From Bacteroidota bacterium (GTDB taxonomy: Bacteria > Bacteroidota > Bacteroidia > Bacteroidales > F082), in contig JAJRWG010000248.1 of assembly GCA_024276895.1 (NCBI GenBank), positions 1 through 40,642 on the forward strand: a DNA stretch of 40,642 nucleotides, read 5' to 3'. The notes beneath the pieces were generated by a model that was not told where the DNA came from, made no database searches, and was given only the letters and a program-made list of their open reading frames with translations. The stretch's first letter is position 1. Each line of letters begins with the position of its first letter. Positions 30,547-40,642 of the stretch are shown piece after piece. A program made the translations under genes and the position numbers.

Positions 30547-31960
30547 AAAGAGGGAAGTTGCAGCCCGACGCACCCTGCCGCTTTTGCAGAACCGTTGGGT
30601 GATCCTGTTGGTGATGCTGATCGGCTGCCTGGCTTTCTTGCCGGCAGCTTCAGCCCAGGATGAACAGGAGGTGCAGGAAGAGCAGGTGGTTGACCAGATT
30701 GTTGCCGTCGTTGGAAAAAGCATCATCCTTGAATCCGATATTCAGAACCAATACCTCAATGCGCGCCTGCAGGGCATGATCAGGGGCTCGGCTTCCACGG
30801 CAAGGTGCCGGATACTGGAAGAACTGCTGTATCAAAAACTGATGGTCACACAGGCCGAAGTGGACAGTTTGACTGTAAACGATGTACAGGTTGAAGGAGA
30901 GCTCGACAGGCGACTGGGGAGCTTTATCCAGCAGTTTGGATCGCAGGACAAGCTGGAGGCGTATTACGGTAAAACCCTTGCAGAAATTAAGCAGGAACTG
31001 CACGATGTGGTGGAAGAACAAATGTTGGCGCAGCAGGTGCAGTCGTCTATTATTTCCAGTGTTACGGTTACTCCCTCCGAGATCAAGTCCTTTTACCGTA
31101 CCATTCCCCAGGACAGCCTGCCAATGATTAAAACCGAGTACAAAATTGCCGAGATTGTTAAAAACCCGCCCATCAGCATTGAAGAAAAGCTGCGTGTCAA
31201 GGAGCAACTGCTTGATTTGAGAAAGCGGATACTGCAGGGAGAAAATTTTTCTACCATGGCAGTACTTTATTCCCAGGACCCCGGTTCGGCAAAGAAGGGC
31301 GGCGAGCTGGGTTTTTATGGCAGGGGACAGCTTTATCACGAGTTTGAGGCGGTGGCCTACAAACTGAAGGAAGGTGAAATCTCCAATGTGGTGGAAACAG
31401 AGGCCGGTTACCACATCATCCAACTGATTGAACGCAGGGGCGATTACATCAATGTACGCCACATTTTGATGGTTCCCAAAGTTTCACCTGCCGATTTGCT
31501 TAAGGCAAGAAAGGTGCTGGACAGTGTTGCATTACTGATCAGATCTGATTCCATCACATTTGAACAGGCCGTGGAACTTTTTTCCGACGGCGAAGACAAA
31601 AACAGCGGGGGAATGCTGATAAACAATTTTACCGGCAGTACCGTTTTCGAGGCCGAACAACTGGACCCCCAGGTGTCGTTTGTGGTTGAAAAAATGAAAG
31701 TGGGCGAAATTTCCAATCCGGTGCCCATGAAAACCGAAGACCAGAAAGATGCTTACCGTATCCTCAAACTGATTGAGAAAACACAACCCCACAGGGCCAA
31801 TCTTAAAACCGACTACCCGCGTATTCAAAAGTGGGCTTTACAGAACAAACAGCAAAAAGCTATTGACGACTGGATCAACAAAAAAGCCAAGGAAACTTAT
31901 GTCAGGGTCATTGACCAATACAAAACCTGCGATTTTAAGCACAACTGGCAGATAAGATAA
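30518..31960 (+). CDS. SurA-like periplasmic peptidyl-prolyl isomerase
   Basis: DQIVAVVGKSIILESDIQNQ N-terminus; two PpiC domains (STMAVLYSQDPGSAKKGGELGFYGRGQ; FEQAVELFSDGEDKNSGGML). Confidence 0.92.
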   Translation: MNLRSIIRSKKREVAARRTLPLLQNRWVILLVMLIGCLAFLPAASAQDEQEVQEEQVVDQIVAVVGKSIILESDIQNQYLNARLQGMIRGSASTARCRILEELLYQKLMVTQAEVDSLTVNDVQVEGELDRRLGSFIQQFGSQDKLEAYYGKTLAEIKQELHDVVEEQMLAQQVQSSIISSVTVTPSEIKSFYRTIPQDSLPMIKTEYKIAEIVKNPPISIEEKLRVKEQLLDLRKRILQGENFSTMAVLYSQDPGSAKKGGELGFYGRGQLYHEFEAVAYKLKEGEISNVVETEAGYHIIQLIERRGDYINVRHILMVPKVSPADLLKARKVLDSVALLIRSDSITFEQAVELFSDGEDKNSGGMLINNFTGSTVFEAEQLDPQVSFVVEKMKVGEISNPVPMKTEDQKDAYRILKLIEKTQPHRANLKTDYPRIQKWALQNKQQKAIDDWINKKAKETYVRVIDQYKTCDFKHNWQIR

Positions 31961-32034
31961 ATTAAAACGGAAGCAATGATGTTTAGTAGTGCAATGTTGT
32001 ATTTTTGGAAGGATAAAAACCGCAAGAAATTATA

Positions 32035-32420
32035 ATGGATGATAAAGTAAGATACTGGATCGGTTTGTCAGACTACGACCTGGAAACTGCTGAAGCCATG
32101 CATAAAAGCAAGCGCTTTCTTTATGTTGGTTTTATGTGTCATCAAACAATTGAGAAGGCATTTAAGGCTTACTTCGTTCATCTTAGAAACGAAACCGCCC
32201 CATTTTCGCACAGCCTTTCGTTCATCGCGAAAAAAGGCGGTTTTTACAACGCATTCACCGAATCTCAAACAGACTTTATTGATCAACTCGAACCCTTGAA
32301 TATTGAAGCCAGATATCCTTCACACAAAGAAACGCTTTTGAAAAGTCTGACTGAAAAAAGTCGAAGGAAATTTTATCGAACACCTACAATCTGCAAAAAT
32401 GGATAAAGCTGAAGTTATAA
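32035..32420 (+). pseudogene. HEPN domain protein, C-terminus frameshifted at an A6 run (32354-32359)
   Basis: Zero-frame ORF 32035..32406 has an HEPN-like body (SDYDLETAEAMHKSKRFLYVGFMCHQTIEKAFKAYFV) but an aberrant tail; the -1 frame restores KEILSNTYNLQKWIKLKL* ending at 32420. Confidence 0.75.
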
Positions 32421-32701
32421 GAAAAATACATCAGTACAGATTGCTGTTGCAGGATCATTTTGATGTTGACAAAGTTTATTTGTTCGGGTCTTTCGCCAGG
32501 GGTACGAACAAAAAGGACAGCGATATTGATGTAGCTGTTGTGGTGAACAGTCTTGAAGGCGATTTCTTTTCAACCACACCGTTGCTGTGGAAGCTAAGGC
32601 GGCAAATTGATGGCAGGATTGAGCCCGTTTTAATTGAAAAGGGAAAAGACCTCAGTGGTTTTTTGGAAGAAGTTCAAAAAAGCGGAATTGAAATTGATTA
32701 G
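32399..32701 (+). CDS. MNT-type minimal nucleotidyltransferase
   Basis: YLFGSFARGTNKKDSDIDVAVV (GSx10DxD motif); overlaps the restored HEPN 3' end. Confidence 0.92.
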   Translation: MDKAEVIRKIHQYRLLLQDHFDVDKVYLFGSFARGTNKKDSDIDVAVVVNSLEGDFFSTTPLLWKLRRQIDGRIEPVLIEKGKDLSGFLEEVQKSGIEID

Positions 32702-32720
32702 AAAACGGCATGTTGATAAA

Positions 32721-32736
32721 ATCGTCTCAGACGACT
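32721..32736 (-). repeat. Possible collapsed/solo copy of palindrome family 1
   Basis: Minus strand AGTCGTCTGAGACGAT shares AGTCGTCTGA with the family arm and is itself palindromic; short, so tentative. Confidence 0.4.
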
Positions 32737-32825
32737 GATAAAAAGTGGCGATTTTAAATACGAGCAGCAGGCCGGGCAACAGCTTTTTTTATTGGTTAAA
32801 ACCATCAAAACAGAAAAAACGAAAC

Positions 32826-33791
<966 letters not shown>

Positions 33792-33898
33792 ACTTTTTCC
33801 AAAAAGATTTTAACAAAGCGACTGATGACCGGAACTTCTGCATTGTGGCTATACCGTTTCCGCAAAATAAACCGCCTTTTCCGGCGTTTTTCCATTAT

Positions 33899-33906
33899 TA
33901 AGTTTG
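33899..33906 (+). promoter_or_regulatory. Bacteroidetes -7 box TAAGTTTG upstream of the efflux genes
   Basis: TAnnTTTG 33 bp upstream of the 33939 ATG. Confidence 0.4.
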
Positions 33907-33938
33907 CGTACCTTTACGAACTTTAATTTTGAAAGCTG

Positions 33939-35309
33939 ATGAAACGAAAAAACCTACTCATCTTCTCTGTTTCAGCGCTTGTTTTCATTTTGGTGATCTG
34001 GTATTTTTCGAGCCCCGATGATTCGGGTTTCGAGACCATCAAAACGGAAGTCCGTTTCGGGCGGTTTGTTATTGATGTAACCACTACCGGTGAACTGGAA
34101 GCGCGCAGCAGCGAAAAAATCCAGGGGCCAAACATGATGGGCTTGCGCAATGCACGCATCTGGCAATACACCATTGAGGACATTATCCCCGACGGCACGG
34201 TGGTGGATTCGGGCGACTGGGTGGCGACGCTTGACCGCAGCGACCTGGAAAACAAAATCAAAGACCAGGAGTTGGAAGTGGAAAAACTGCAAACCCAATT
34301 CGTCAAGAGCCAGCTCGACACCACCATGACCATGCGCGCTGCCCGCGACGAGCTGATCAATCTGGAATACATCCTCGAAGAAAAGCAAATCGTTGTTGAT
34401 CAGTCCATTTACGAGCCTCCGGCCACACGGCGCCAGGTACAGCTCGACCTGGAAAAAACACAGCGTACTTACAAACAGACACAGGAAAATTATTCCCTGA
34501 AATTGCAGAAAGCCGAGGCCGACATGCGTGAGGTGGAAGCCAACCTGTTGAAAGCCCAGCGCAAGCTGGATGCCCTCAATGAGCTGAAAAGCGAATTTGT
34601 GATCAAAGCTCCCAAGGCCGGCATGGTGAACTACAAAAAGGGATGGGACGGCAAAAAACAGGGCGTGGGTGCACAGATCAGCACCTGGGATAACGTGGTG
34701 GCCACCCTGCCCAATCTGTCGGCCATGAACAGCAAAACTTACGTCAACGAAATTGACATCAGCAAAGTGGCCGTCGGGCAGAAAGTGGAAATCGAGATTG
34801 ATGCTTTCCCCGGCAAAAAATTCACCGGCGAGGTACACGAAATGGCCAACATGGGCGAACAGTTGCAAAATTCCAATGCCAAAGTCTTTGAGGTGTTGGT
34901 TTTTATGAACGAGTTCGATTCCATCCTCAGGCCTTCCATGACAACCAAAAACAGGATCATCACCGACGTCATCGACTCGGTGCTGTACATCCCCATCGAA
35001 TGTGTGGGCGCCAACGATTCCATCAATTATGTTTACCGCAAAGGGAAGCGCCAACAGGTCATTCTGGGCAAAAGCAACGAAAGCGGGATCATCATTCTCG
35101 CCGGTCTGGAAGAGGGTGACCAGGTCTACCTTGTTCCGCCCAAAGATGCGGAAAAGTGGCCCATCAGGTTTCTCGACAGGGAAATTGTAGAACAATTCAA
35201 AGAAAAAGAAGCTGAAACGGTGAGTACCCCTCCGCAGCAGGAATTGAAAAAGCCGGAAAACCGCCGGGGGAAACAGGGCGGAAAAGGCAGAAGAAGGCCA
35301 CGTGAATAA
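33939..35309 (+). CDS. HlyD/MacA-like efflux periplasmic adaptor
   Basis: N-terminal TM, long coiled coil, FVIKAPKAGMVNYKKGWDGKKQGVGAQI, IEIDAFPGKKFTGEV. Confidence 0.9.
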   Translation: MKRKNLLIFSVSALVFILVIWYFSSPDDSGFETIKTEVRFGRFVIDVTTTGELEARSSEKIQGPNMMGLRNARIWQYTIEDIIPDGTVVDSGDWVATLDRSDLENKIKDQELEVEKLQTQFVKSQLDTTMTMRAARDELINLEYILEEKQIVVDQSIYEPPATRRQVQLDLEKTQRTYKQTQENYSLKLQKAEADMREVEANLLKAQRKLDALNELKSEFVIKAPKAGMVNYKKGWDGKKQGVGAQISTWDNVVATLPNLSAMNSKTYVNEIDISKVAVGQKVEIEIDAFPGKKFTGEVHEMANMGEQLQNSNAKVFEVLVFMNEFDSILRPSMTTKNRIITDVIDSVLYIPIECVGANDSINYVYRKGKRQQVILGKSNESGIIILAGLEEGDQVYLVPPKDAEKWPIRFLDREIVEQFKEKEAETVSTPPQQELKKPENRRGKQGGKGRRRPRE

Positions 35310-35359
35310 GTTTGACGGATGCAACACCTGAAAACTGTCCATCGAATTAAATTGAAACA

Positions 35360-36703
35360 TTGGAACGTTATTTGCAAATACTGACCATTTCGCTCGAGGC
35401 CGTTTTTGTGAACCGCCTGCGCTCAATGCTTACCGCCCTGGGCATCATTTTCGGCGTGGCGGCGGTCATTGCCATGATGGCCATCGGGAACGGCGCCCGG
35501 CAGGAAATCCTGGAACAGATCAAGCTGGTGGGGGTCAACAATATCATCATCCTGCCGGTAAAAAGTTCCGAAGACGAAGCCGACAAGCAGGAAGAAGAAG
35601 GCAAAACACTTAAAAAGAAGTATTCGCCCGGGCTGACCCTGAAAGACGCCGAAAACATCCTGGCTGCCATACCCACCGTTGAAAGGATAAGCCCTGAGGC
35701 TGTGTACAGCACCCTGGCCCTGCGCAACGGGAAAAAAGTAAGTGTGAAACTAACGGGTGTAACGGTGGATTTTTTCAGCATGTTCAACCAGGAACTGAAG
35801 AAAGGAAGCATGTTCAACAAGCTGCAGGAGCAGCAGGGAGAGCCCGTCTGCATCATCGGGCCCGAGGTGGCACTGCGCCTTTTTCCAAAGGAAGACCCTG
35901 TGGGAAAGCGACTCAAGTGCGGAACGGTTTGGCTGAAGGTTATCGGTGTGATTGAAGGAACACAGGTGGACGAAAAAGCCGAACAAATGGGAATCAGCGA
36001 CTACAACCTGACGGTGTTCAGTCCTTTGAAAACCCTGCTGTTGCGATACAAAGACCGTTCGCTTGTCAATGCGGCCTCCATGCGCAGCGGCCAGGTTTTT
36101 TACATGGGGAATTCTTCGGTGTGGATACAAAACGAGGGAAGTGGTGGCGGAGGAAACCAACTCGACAAAATTGTTGTGCAGGTGAAACAAAGCAGCATGC
36201 TGTCGTCAACGGCAAAGCTGATTAACCGCATACTCAACCGCAGGCATCAGGGTGTGGAGGATTTTGAGATCAAGATCCCCGAACTCCTGCTGAAACAGGA
36301 ACAAAAAACCAAAGATATTTTTAACATTGTACTGGGTGCCATTGCAGGCATTTCGCTGATTGTCGGTGGTATCGGCATCATGAACATCATGCTGGCTTCC
36401 GTCATGGAACGCATCCGCGAGATCGGGGTGCGCCGGGCGACAGGTGCCACCAAAAGGGACATCGTTTTCCAGTTTCTGTCCGAGGCCACCTTTATCAGCA
36501 TCAGCGGTGGCTTTTTGGGGGTGATGCTTGGAGTCATCATGGCCAAAGCCATCACGGTCAGTACCGGGATACAAACCATCATCTCCTTGTGGTCCATCAT
36601 CATTTCATTTGGCGTGGCCGCCTCGGTAGGCATTGTTTTCGGCTGGCTGCCTGCACGCAAAGCGGCAGAGCAGGACCCGGTGGAGAGTTTGAGGCACGAT
36701 TGA
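35360..36703 (+). CDS. MacB/FtsX-type ABC transporter permease (no ATPase domain)
   Basis: N-terminal NRLRSMLTALGIIFGVAAVIAMMAIGNGARQEI; C-terminal GGIGIMNIMLASVMERIREIGVRRATGATKRDI. TTG start. Confidence 0.93.
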   Translation: MERYLQILTISLEAVFVNRLRSMLTALGIIFGVAAVIAMMAIGNGARQEILEQIKLVGVNNIIILPVKSSEDEADKQEEEGKTLKKKYSPGLTLKDAENILAAIPTVERISPEAVYSTLALRNGKKVSVKLTGVTVDFFSMFNQELKKGSMFNKLQEQQGEPVCIIGPEVALRLFPKEDPVGKRLKCGTVWLKVIGVIEGTQVDEKAEQMGISDYNLTVFSPLKTLLLRYKDRSLVNAASMRSGQVFYMGNSSVWIQNEGSGGGGNQLDKIVVQVKQSSMLSSTAKLINRILNRRHQGVEDFEIKIPELLLKQEQKTKDIFNIVLGAIAGISLIVGGIGIMNIMLASVMERIREIGVRRATGATKRDIVFQFLSEATFISISGGFLGVMLGVIMAKAITVSTGIQTIISLWSIIISFGVAASVGIVFGWLPARKAAEQDPVESLRHD

Positions 36704-36720
36704 ATTTAAGAGAAGTAATA

Positions 36721-38247
36721 ATGAATGGTAACTTTCAAAAACTTAAAGCGGTAAGAACGGTTTTACTTCTGTTTTTGACTCTGGTAACGGTTCTTGTTGT
36801 CAAATCGCAGGACACCGTGCGCTACACCCTCGACGAGGTCATCAAAATCGCGCAAAGCCAGTCGCCCGACGCCATCATGGCCAGGCACCGTTTTCGCAGC
36901 AGCTATTGGGGATACAGGTCGTTCAGGGCCACTTACCTGCCGGGGGTCACCCTCAATGCCACCATCCCCAACCTGAGCCGCAGCATCGACCCCATCGATC
37001 AGCCTAACGGTGCCGTGGAGTATATTCCGCGGAGCATTACCAATTATTCGGTTGACCTTTCCGTCAGCCAGAAAATAGGCTTTACCGGCGGTGAGGTTTT
37101 CCTGAGTACAGGCCTGGTGCGGCAGGACAACTACCGGAAAAATTTTATCAGCAATAACGACACGGTGACCCGACAGTTTGTGACAAACCTGATCAATATT
37201 GGTTTTCGTCAGCCTATTTTTAAATACAATCCTTACAAATGGGAGCGCAAGATTGAGCCCATGAAATACGAGGAAGCAAAAAGGGCTTACATCGAAGCCA
37301 ACGAAGATGTTGCCATCACTGCGGTCAACCAGTTTTTTGCCTTGCTGCTTGCCCAGATTGAGGTGGACATTGCCTATAAGAACATGGCCAATTACGACAC
37401 ATTGTACAATATTGCAAAGGGAAGGTACCGCCTGGGTAAGATTGCGGAAAATGAATTACTGCAGCTGGAGTTGAACCTGCTAAAGGCCGAAGCCACCGTG
37501 GAAACGGCAGACCTGAATTACAGCGATATGTTATTCAGGTTTAAGTCGTACCTGCGTCTGAAAGACGATTATCCCGTTGCGCTGATCCCGCCTGTGATCA
37601 CTCCCGACTTTTCTGTTCCCGTACAACAGGCTGTGGAAGAAGCCAAAACCAACACCTCGCAGGGGCTGGCCTTCCAGCGGCGGCTGCTCGAAGCCGAAAG
37701 CCAGTTAAACCGGGCCAAAAGAGACGGTCGCTTCGATGCCGAACTGTTTGCCGTGGTGGGCCTCACCCAGACATCTGACAACATCCCGGAGGCCTACAAA
37801 AATCCGCTGGACGAGGAAAGGGTGACCCTGGGCATGTCGGTGCCCCTGCTGGACTGGGGTAAGGCACGCGGCGACATCAAAATGGCCGAGTCGAACCAGT
37901 ACCTGGTGATGACTGCCGTTGAGCAGGACAGGATTGACTTTGAACAGGCCATTTTCCTGCAGGTCATGCAGTTTAACATCCAGCAAAAACAAATGTTGAT
38001 CGCTGCCAAATCGGATACCGTGGCGCAAAAGCGCTTTGAGGTGACCCAGAAACGTTATATGATCGGCAAGGTGAACGATGTGCTGGAACTGAACAACGCA
38101 CAGATTGACAACGACAATGCCAAGATGGGCTACTACCGCAGCCTGATGGACTACTGGAAAAACTACTACCAGTTGCGCAAACTGACCCTCTACGATTTTC
38201 AACGAAAAATGCGCATCTTCGTGGGTTTTGAGGACTTGATTGAGTGA
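36721..38247 (+). CDS. TolC-family outer membrane efflux protein
   Basis: YTLDEVIKIAQSQSPD; repeated outer membrane efflux protein coiled coils; GMSVPLLDWGKARGDIKMAE. Confidence 0.93.
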   Translation: MNGNFQKLKAVRTVLLLFLTLVTVLVVKSQDTVRYTLDEVIKIAQSQSPDAIMARHRFRSSYWGYRSFRATYLPGVTLNATIPNLSRSIDPIDQPNGAVEYIPRSITNYSVDLSVSQKIGFTGGEVFLSTGLVRQDNYRKNFISNNDTVTRQFVTNLINIGFRQPIFKYNPYKWERKIEPMKYEEAKRAYIEANEDVAITAVNQFFALLLAQIEVDIAYKNMANYDTLYNIAKGRYRLGKIAENELLQLELNLLKAEATVETADLNYSDMLFRFKSYLRLKDDYPVALIPPVITPDFSVPVQQAVEEAKTNTSQGLAFQRRLLEAESQLNRAKRDGRFDAELFAVVGLTQTSDNIPEAYKNPLDEERVTLGMSVPLLDWGKARGDIKMAESNQYLVMTAVEQDRIDFEQAIFLQVMQFNIQQKQMLIAAKSDTVAQKRFEVTQKRYMIGKVNDVLELNNAQIDNDNAKMGYYRSLMDYWKNYYQLRKLTLYDFQRKMRIFVGFEDLIE

Positions 38248-38353
38248 GGGCGGGGACAGCGGCAGCTAAGGCGTCAGACAACCGGACTTCCGACTTCCAC
38301 TTCCCATCACCAACTTTTCGACAAAACATTTTTCCCTTATTTAAAATAATTCT

Positions 38354-38361
38354 TAATTTTG
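38354..38361 (+). promoter_or_regulatory. Bacteroidetes -7 box TAATTTTG upstream of peroxiredoxin
   Basis: TAnnTTTG 38 bp upstream of the ATG. Confidence 0.4.
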
Positions 38362-38398
38362 CACCTCAATTTTTGTAAACCTTTAAACAGAATAAATT

Positions 38399-39031
38399 AT
38401 GTCAGTATTAGTTGGAAAAAAAGCTCCCTTATTTGAAGCCGATGCCGTGGTGAACGGTGGCGAATTTGTCGAAAAATTCTCGCTTGAACAGTACATTGGG
38501 AAAAAACACGTGATCTTCTTCTTTTACCCCCTTGATTTTACTTTTGTTTGTCCTACCGAAATCCTGGCTTTCCAGGAAAAAATGGATGATTTTGAGAAAA
38601 GGAACGTTGCCGTTGTGGGTTGTTCCGTTGATTCCAAATTTTCACACTGGGCATGGCTCAACACCGACAAGAACGACGGTGGCATCAAAGGTGTCAAATA
38701 TCCCCTGGTTTCGGACATCACTAAAACCATTTCGGAAAACTACGATGTTCTAGCCGGCGAATACGATTACAACGAAGACGGCGAAGCCGAGTTCCACGGC
38801 GATGCCGTTGCTTACCGCGGTCTGTTCCTCATCGACAAGCAGGGCATTGTACGCCACCAGGTAGTCAACGACCTGCCTTTGGGCCGCAGCATCGACGAAG
38901 CCATCCGCATGGTGGATGCTTTGCAGTACTTTGAAGAGCACGGTGAAGTTTGCCCCGCCAACTGGAAGCCCGGCGACGATGCCATGGAAGCCAGTGCCGA
39001 AGGCGTGGCCAAATATTTGAGCGAACACTAA
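38399..39031 (+). CDS. Typical 2-Cys peroxiredoxin (AhpC/TSA family)
   Basis: FYPLDFTFVCPTEI and EVCPANWKPGDDAM. Confidence 0.97.
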   Translation: MSVLVGKKAPLFEADAVVNGGEFVEKFSLEQYIGKKHVIFFFYPLDFTFVCPTEILAFQEKMDDFEKRNVAVVGCSVDSKFSHWAWLNTDKNDGGIKGVKYPLVSDITKTISENYDVLAGEYDYNEDGEAEFHGDAVAYRGLFLIDKQGIVRHQVVNDLPLGRSIDEAIRMVDALQYFEEHGEVCPANWKPGDDAMEASAEGVAKYLSEH

Positions 39032-39065
39032 GAAGCTTTCCTTTTAAGAGAAACGGATACCTGAA

Positions 39066-39101
39066 AGAGGCTGCCTCAACGATGAGACAGCCTCTTTTTT
39101 T
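39066..39101 (+). terminator. Rho-independent terminator of the peroxiredoxin gene
   Basis: AGAGGCTGCCTCA-ACGA-TGAGACAGCCTCT followed by TTTTTT; one internal mismatch. Confidence 0.9.
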
Positions 39102-39137
39102 GGATACAATTTTTTTAACAGGAATGAAGGTAATATT

Positions 39138-39181
39138 TTACGCAGCGCATTGAGTAAAATTACGCAGTATATTGAGTAAAA
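39138..39181. repeat. 22-bp tandem direct repeat (x2), each unit an imperfect dyad
   Basis: TTACGCAGCGCATTGAGTAAAA / TTACGCAGTATATTGAGTAAAA. Confidence 0.85.
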
Positions 39182-39293
39182 TATTTCAAACTTTTGCAGA
39201 GGCTGTAATACAGTGCGTTAGAGGATGAATATTTTATTGAACAATCGGGCAGACCTGTTTTAGCCAAGGCTTCAAACACTTTCCTGAAAAAGC

Positions 39294-40067
39294 CTATATC
39301 CCCTTTTCCTTGGCTTTCAGCCAGTAGCTTTCCATTTCGTCGAGGCTCATATTTTCAAGACGGTAACCGTCCCTAGCCGATTCGGTTTCGATGAACTGAA
39401 AGCGGCGGATGAACTTTTTGTTGGTGCGCTCCAGTGCATCCTCGGGGTTGATGCCGATGTAGCGGGCGTAGTTGACAAGGGCAAAGAGTAGGTCGCCCAT
39501 TTCGTCTTCCATTTTTTCTTTGCTGCCGCCGTTTTCCACCTCGTGTTTCAGTTCACGCATTTCCTCCTTCACCTTTTCCCACACCTGTTCGCGGTGTTTC
39601 CATTCGAAACCCACACCTTTCACCTTTTCCTGGATGCGGTAGGCCTTGATCAGCGGTGGCAACGATTTGGGTACGCCTTCCAGCACGGAGGTCTTTCCTT
39701 CTTCCAGCTTAAGTTTTTCCCAGTTTCCTTTCACTTCGTCGGTACCGGAAACTTCAACATCACCGTAAATATGGGGGTGCCTGAAAACCAGCTTTTCAGA
39801 AATATTTTCAAGTACATCTTTGATGTCGAAAGCCCCTTTTTCGGAGCCGATTTTAGCGTAAAAAACGATGTGCAGCATCAGGTCGCCCAGTTCCTTCTTG
39901 ATTTCGTCCAGGTTTTTTTCAAGGATGGCATCCGAAAGCTCGTACACCTCCTCGATGGTCAGGTGGCGCAGGCTTTCCAGGCTTTGTTCCTTGTCCCACG
40001 GACAGCCTGCACGCAGGTCGTCCATGATGTTCAGCAACTTTTCAAAGGCTTTGAGTTTTTCGTCCAT
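39294..40067 (-). CDS. mazG: Nucleoside triphosphate pyrophosphohydrolase
   Basis: LRAGCPWDKEQSLESLRHLTIEEVYELSDAI; EKMEDEMGDLLFALVNYARY. Confidence 0.97.
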   Translation of the reverse strand: MDEKLKAFEKLLNIMDDLRAGCPWDKEQSLESLRHLTIEEVYELSDAILEKNLDEIKKELGDLMLHIVFYAKIGSEKGAFDIKDVLENISEKLVFRHPHIYGDVEVSGTDEVKGNWEKLKLEEGKTSVLEGVPKSLPPLIKAYRIQEKVKGVGFEWKHREQVWEKVKEEMRELKHEVENGGSKEKMEDEMGDLLFALVNYARYIGINPEDALERTNKKFIRRFQFIETESARDGYRLENMSLDEMESYWLKAKEKGI

Positions 40068-40177
40068 CAGCAATGGTTTTTAAGAAAGGCGGCAAGGTAG
40101 AAAAAAAACGGTTTGGGATTTCAACCCGGCTATTTTTGAAGCTCAACAATTGCACTTCGATTAGCGGCGAAATTGTC

Positions 40178-40185
40178 TAAATTTG
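40178..40185 (+). promoter_or_regulatory. Bacteroidetes -7 box TAAATTTG
   Basis: TAnnTTTG 42 bp upstream of the ATG at 40228. Confidence 0.4.
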
Positions 40186-40227
40186 TTGAAAGAAAAAACG
40201 GCTTTGAGTATCCTTCGATTGTACGGT

Positions 40228-40642
40228 ATGTCTTTTTTATTTGCGTCTGCTGTGCTGCTTTCGTTTACCGCAAAGGGGCAGGCACGCCGCCCCCTGAGCA
40301 AATACAACCTGAATACCGAACTGAAACTGCATTACGGATTTTTATGGAGTCACCACCTTGAACTGGACCGGTTCCAGGCCCACTACCCTGCTTTTGAAGT
40401 TAGCCTGCAGCAGCAAACATGGGGTCGCCACCGCTGGGAAACCGAATACGCCTACCCGCTTATCGGCCTCAGTTTCTGGTACTCGCCACTCGGCGGTTTT
40501 CCTGAAATCGGAAGTGCCTTCGCCCTTTATCCTTTTATCAATTTCCCACTGGTAAAAGACAAAAACCAAAGCCTGAACTTCAGGCTGGGCCTGGGTGTGG
40601 GTTACCTGACCAAGCGTTTCGACAGGCTTGGCAACTACAAGA
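40228..40642 (+). CDS. N-terminal part of a PagL-like acyloxyacyl hydrolase/outer membrane protein (truncated by window end)
   Basis: Open to the window edge so absent from the ORF track: MSFLFASAVLLSFTAKGQARRPLSKYNLNTELKLHYGFLWSHHLELDRFQAHYPAFEVSLQQQTWGRHRWETEYAYPLIGLSFWYSP...LNFRLGLGVGYLTKRFDRLGNYK. Confidence 0.7.
   Translation, partial: MSFLFASAVLLSFTAKGQARRPLSKYNLNTELKLHYGFLWSHHLELDRFQAHYPAFEVSLQQQTWGRHRWETEYAYPLIGLSFWYSPLGGFPEIGSAFALYPFINFPLVKDKNQSLNFRLGLGVGYLTKRFDRLGNYK

Noticed and set aside
40173-40361. ORF 40173..40361 as a gene
   Set aside because: Overlaps in another frame the PagL-like gene at 40228, which has a signal peptide and runs open to the window end; the ORF start lies on the -7 box.

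Overview
The window is a chromosomal segment from a Bacteroidetes (Bacteroidales-like) bacterium. I infer the phylum from TAnnTTTG -7 promoter boxes, type IX secretion sorting domains and the gene families present. No rRNA, tRNA, CRISPR array, intact transposon or phage genes were recognised. In order it holds: the tail of an upstream CDS; a tricorn-like S41 protease split by an in-frame TAA; a cytochrome oxidase operon (SCO1, CoxA, CoxC, CoxD, CoxB-cyt c, CtaB); an SDR reductase; a T9SS-A secreted protein; a glucosaminidase/LysM protein; a NifS-SelD fusion next to ppk1 (split by a -1 frameshift) and a SixA-like phosphatase; glyA; an M16 peptidase pair (first member split by an in-frame TAG); a T9SS-B multidomain protein; an AAA/DUF4143 ATPase; guaB plus a three-gene parvulin/SurA-like cluster; a HEPN/MNT pair (HEPN C-terminus frameshifted at an A6 run); MoxR; an HlyD/ABC-permease/TolC efflux set with no ATPase gene beside it; a 2-Cys peroxiredoxin; MazG; and the start of a PagL-like outer membrane protein. 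The most unusual items are: (i) a ~66-bp dispersed imperfect-palindrome family (three copies plus a possible collapsed one) with a conserved unpaired base in the stem; (ii) a second 32-bp dispersed palindrome; (iii) the NifS-SelD fusion beside ppk1; (iv) four single-base gene disruptions in 40 kb. Nothing here proves a wholly new system. The palindrome family and the fused selenium gene are the best leads.
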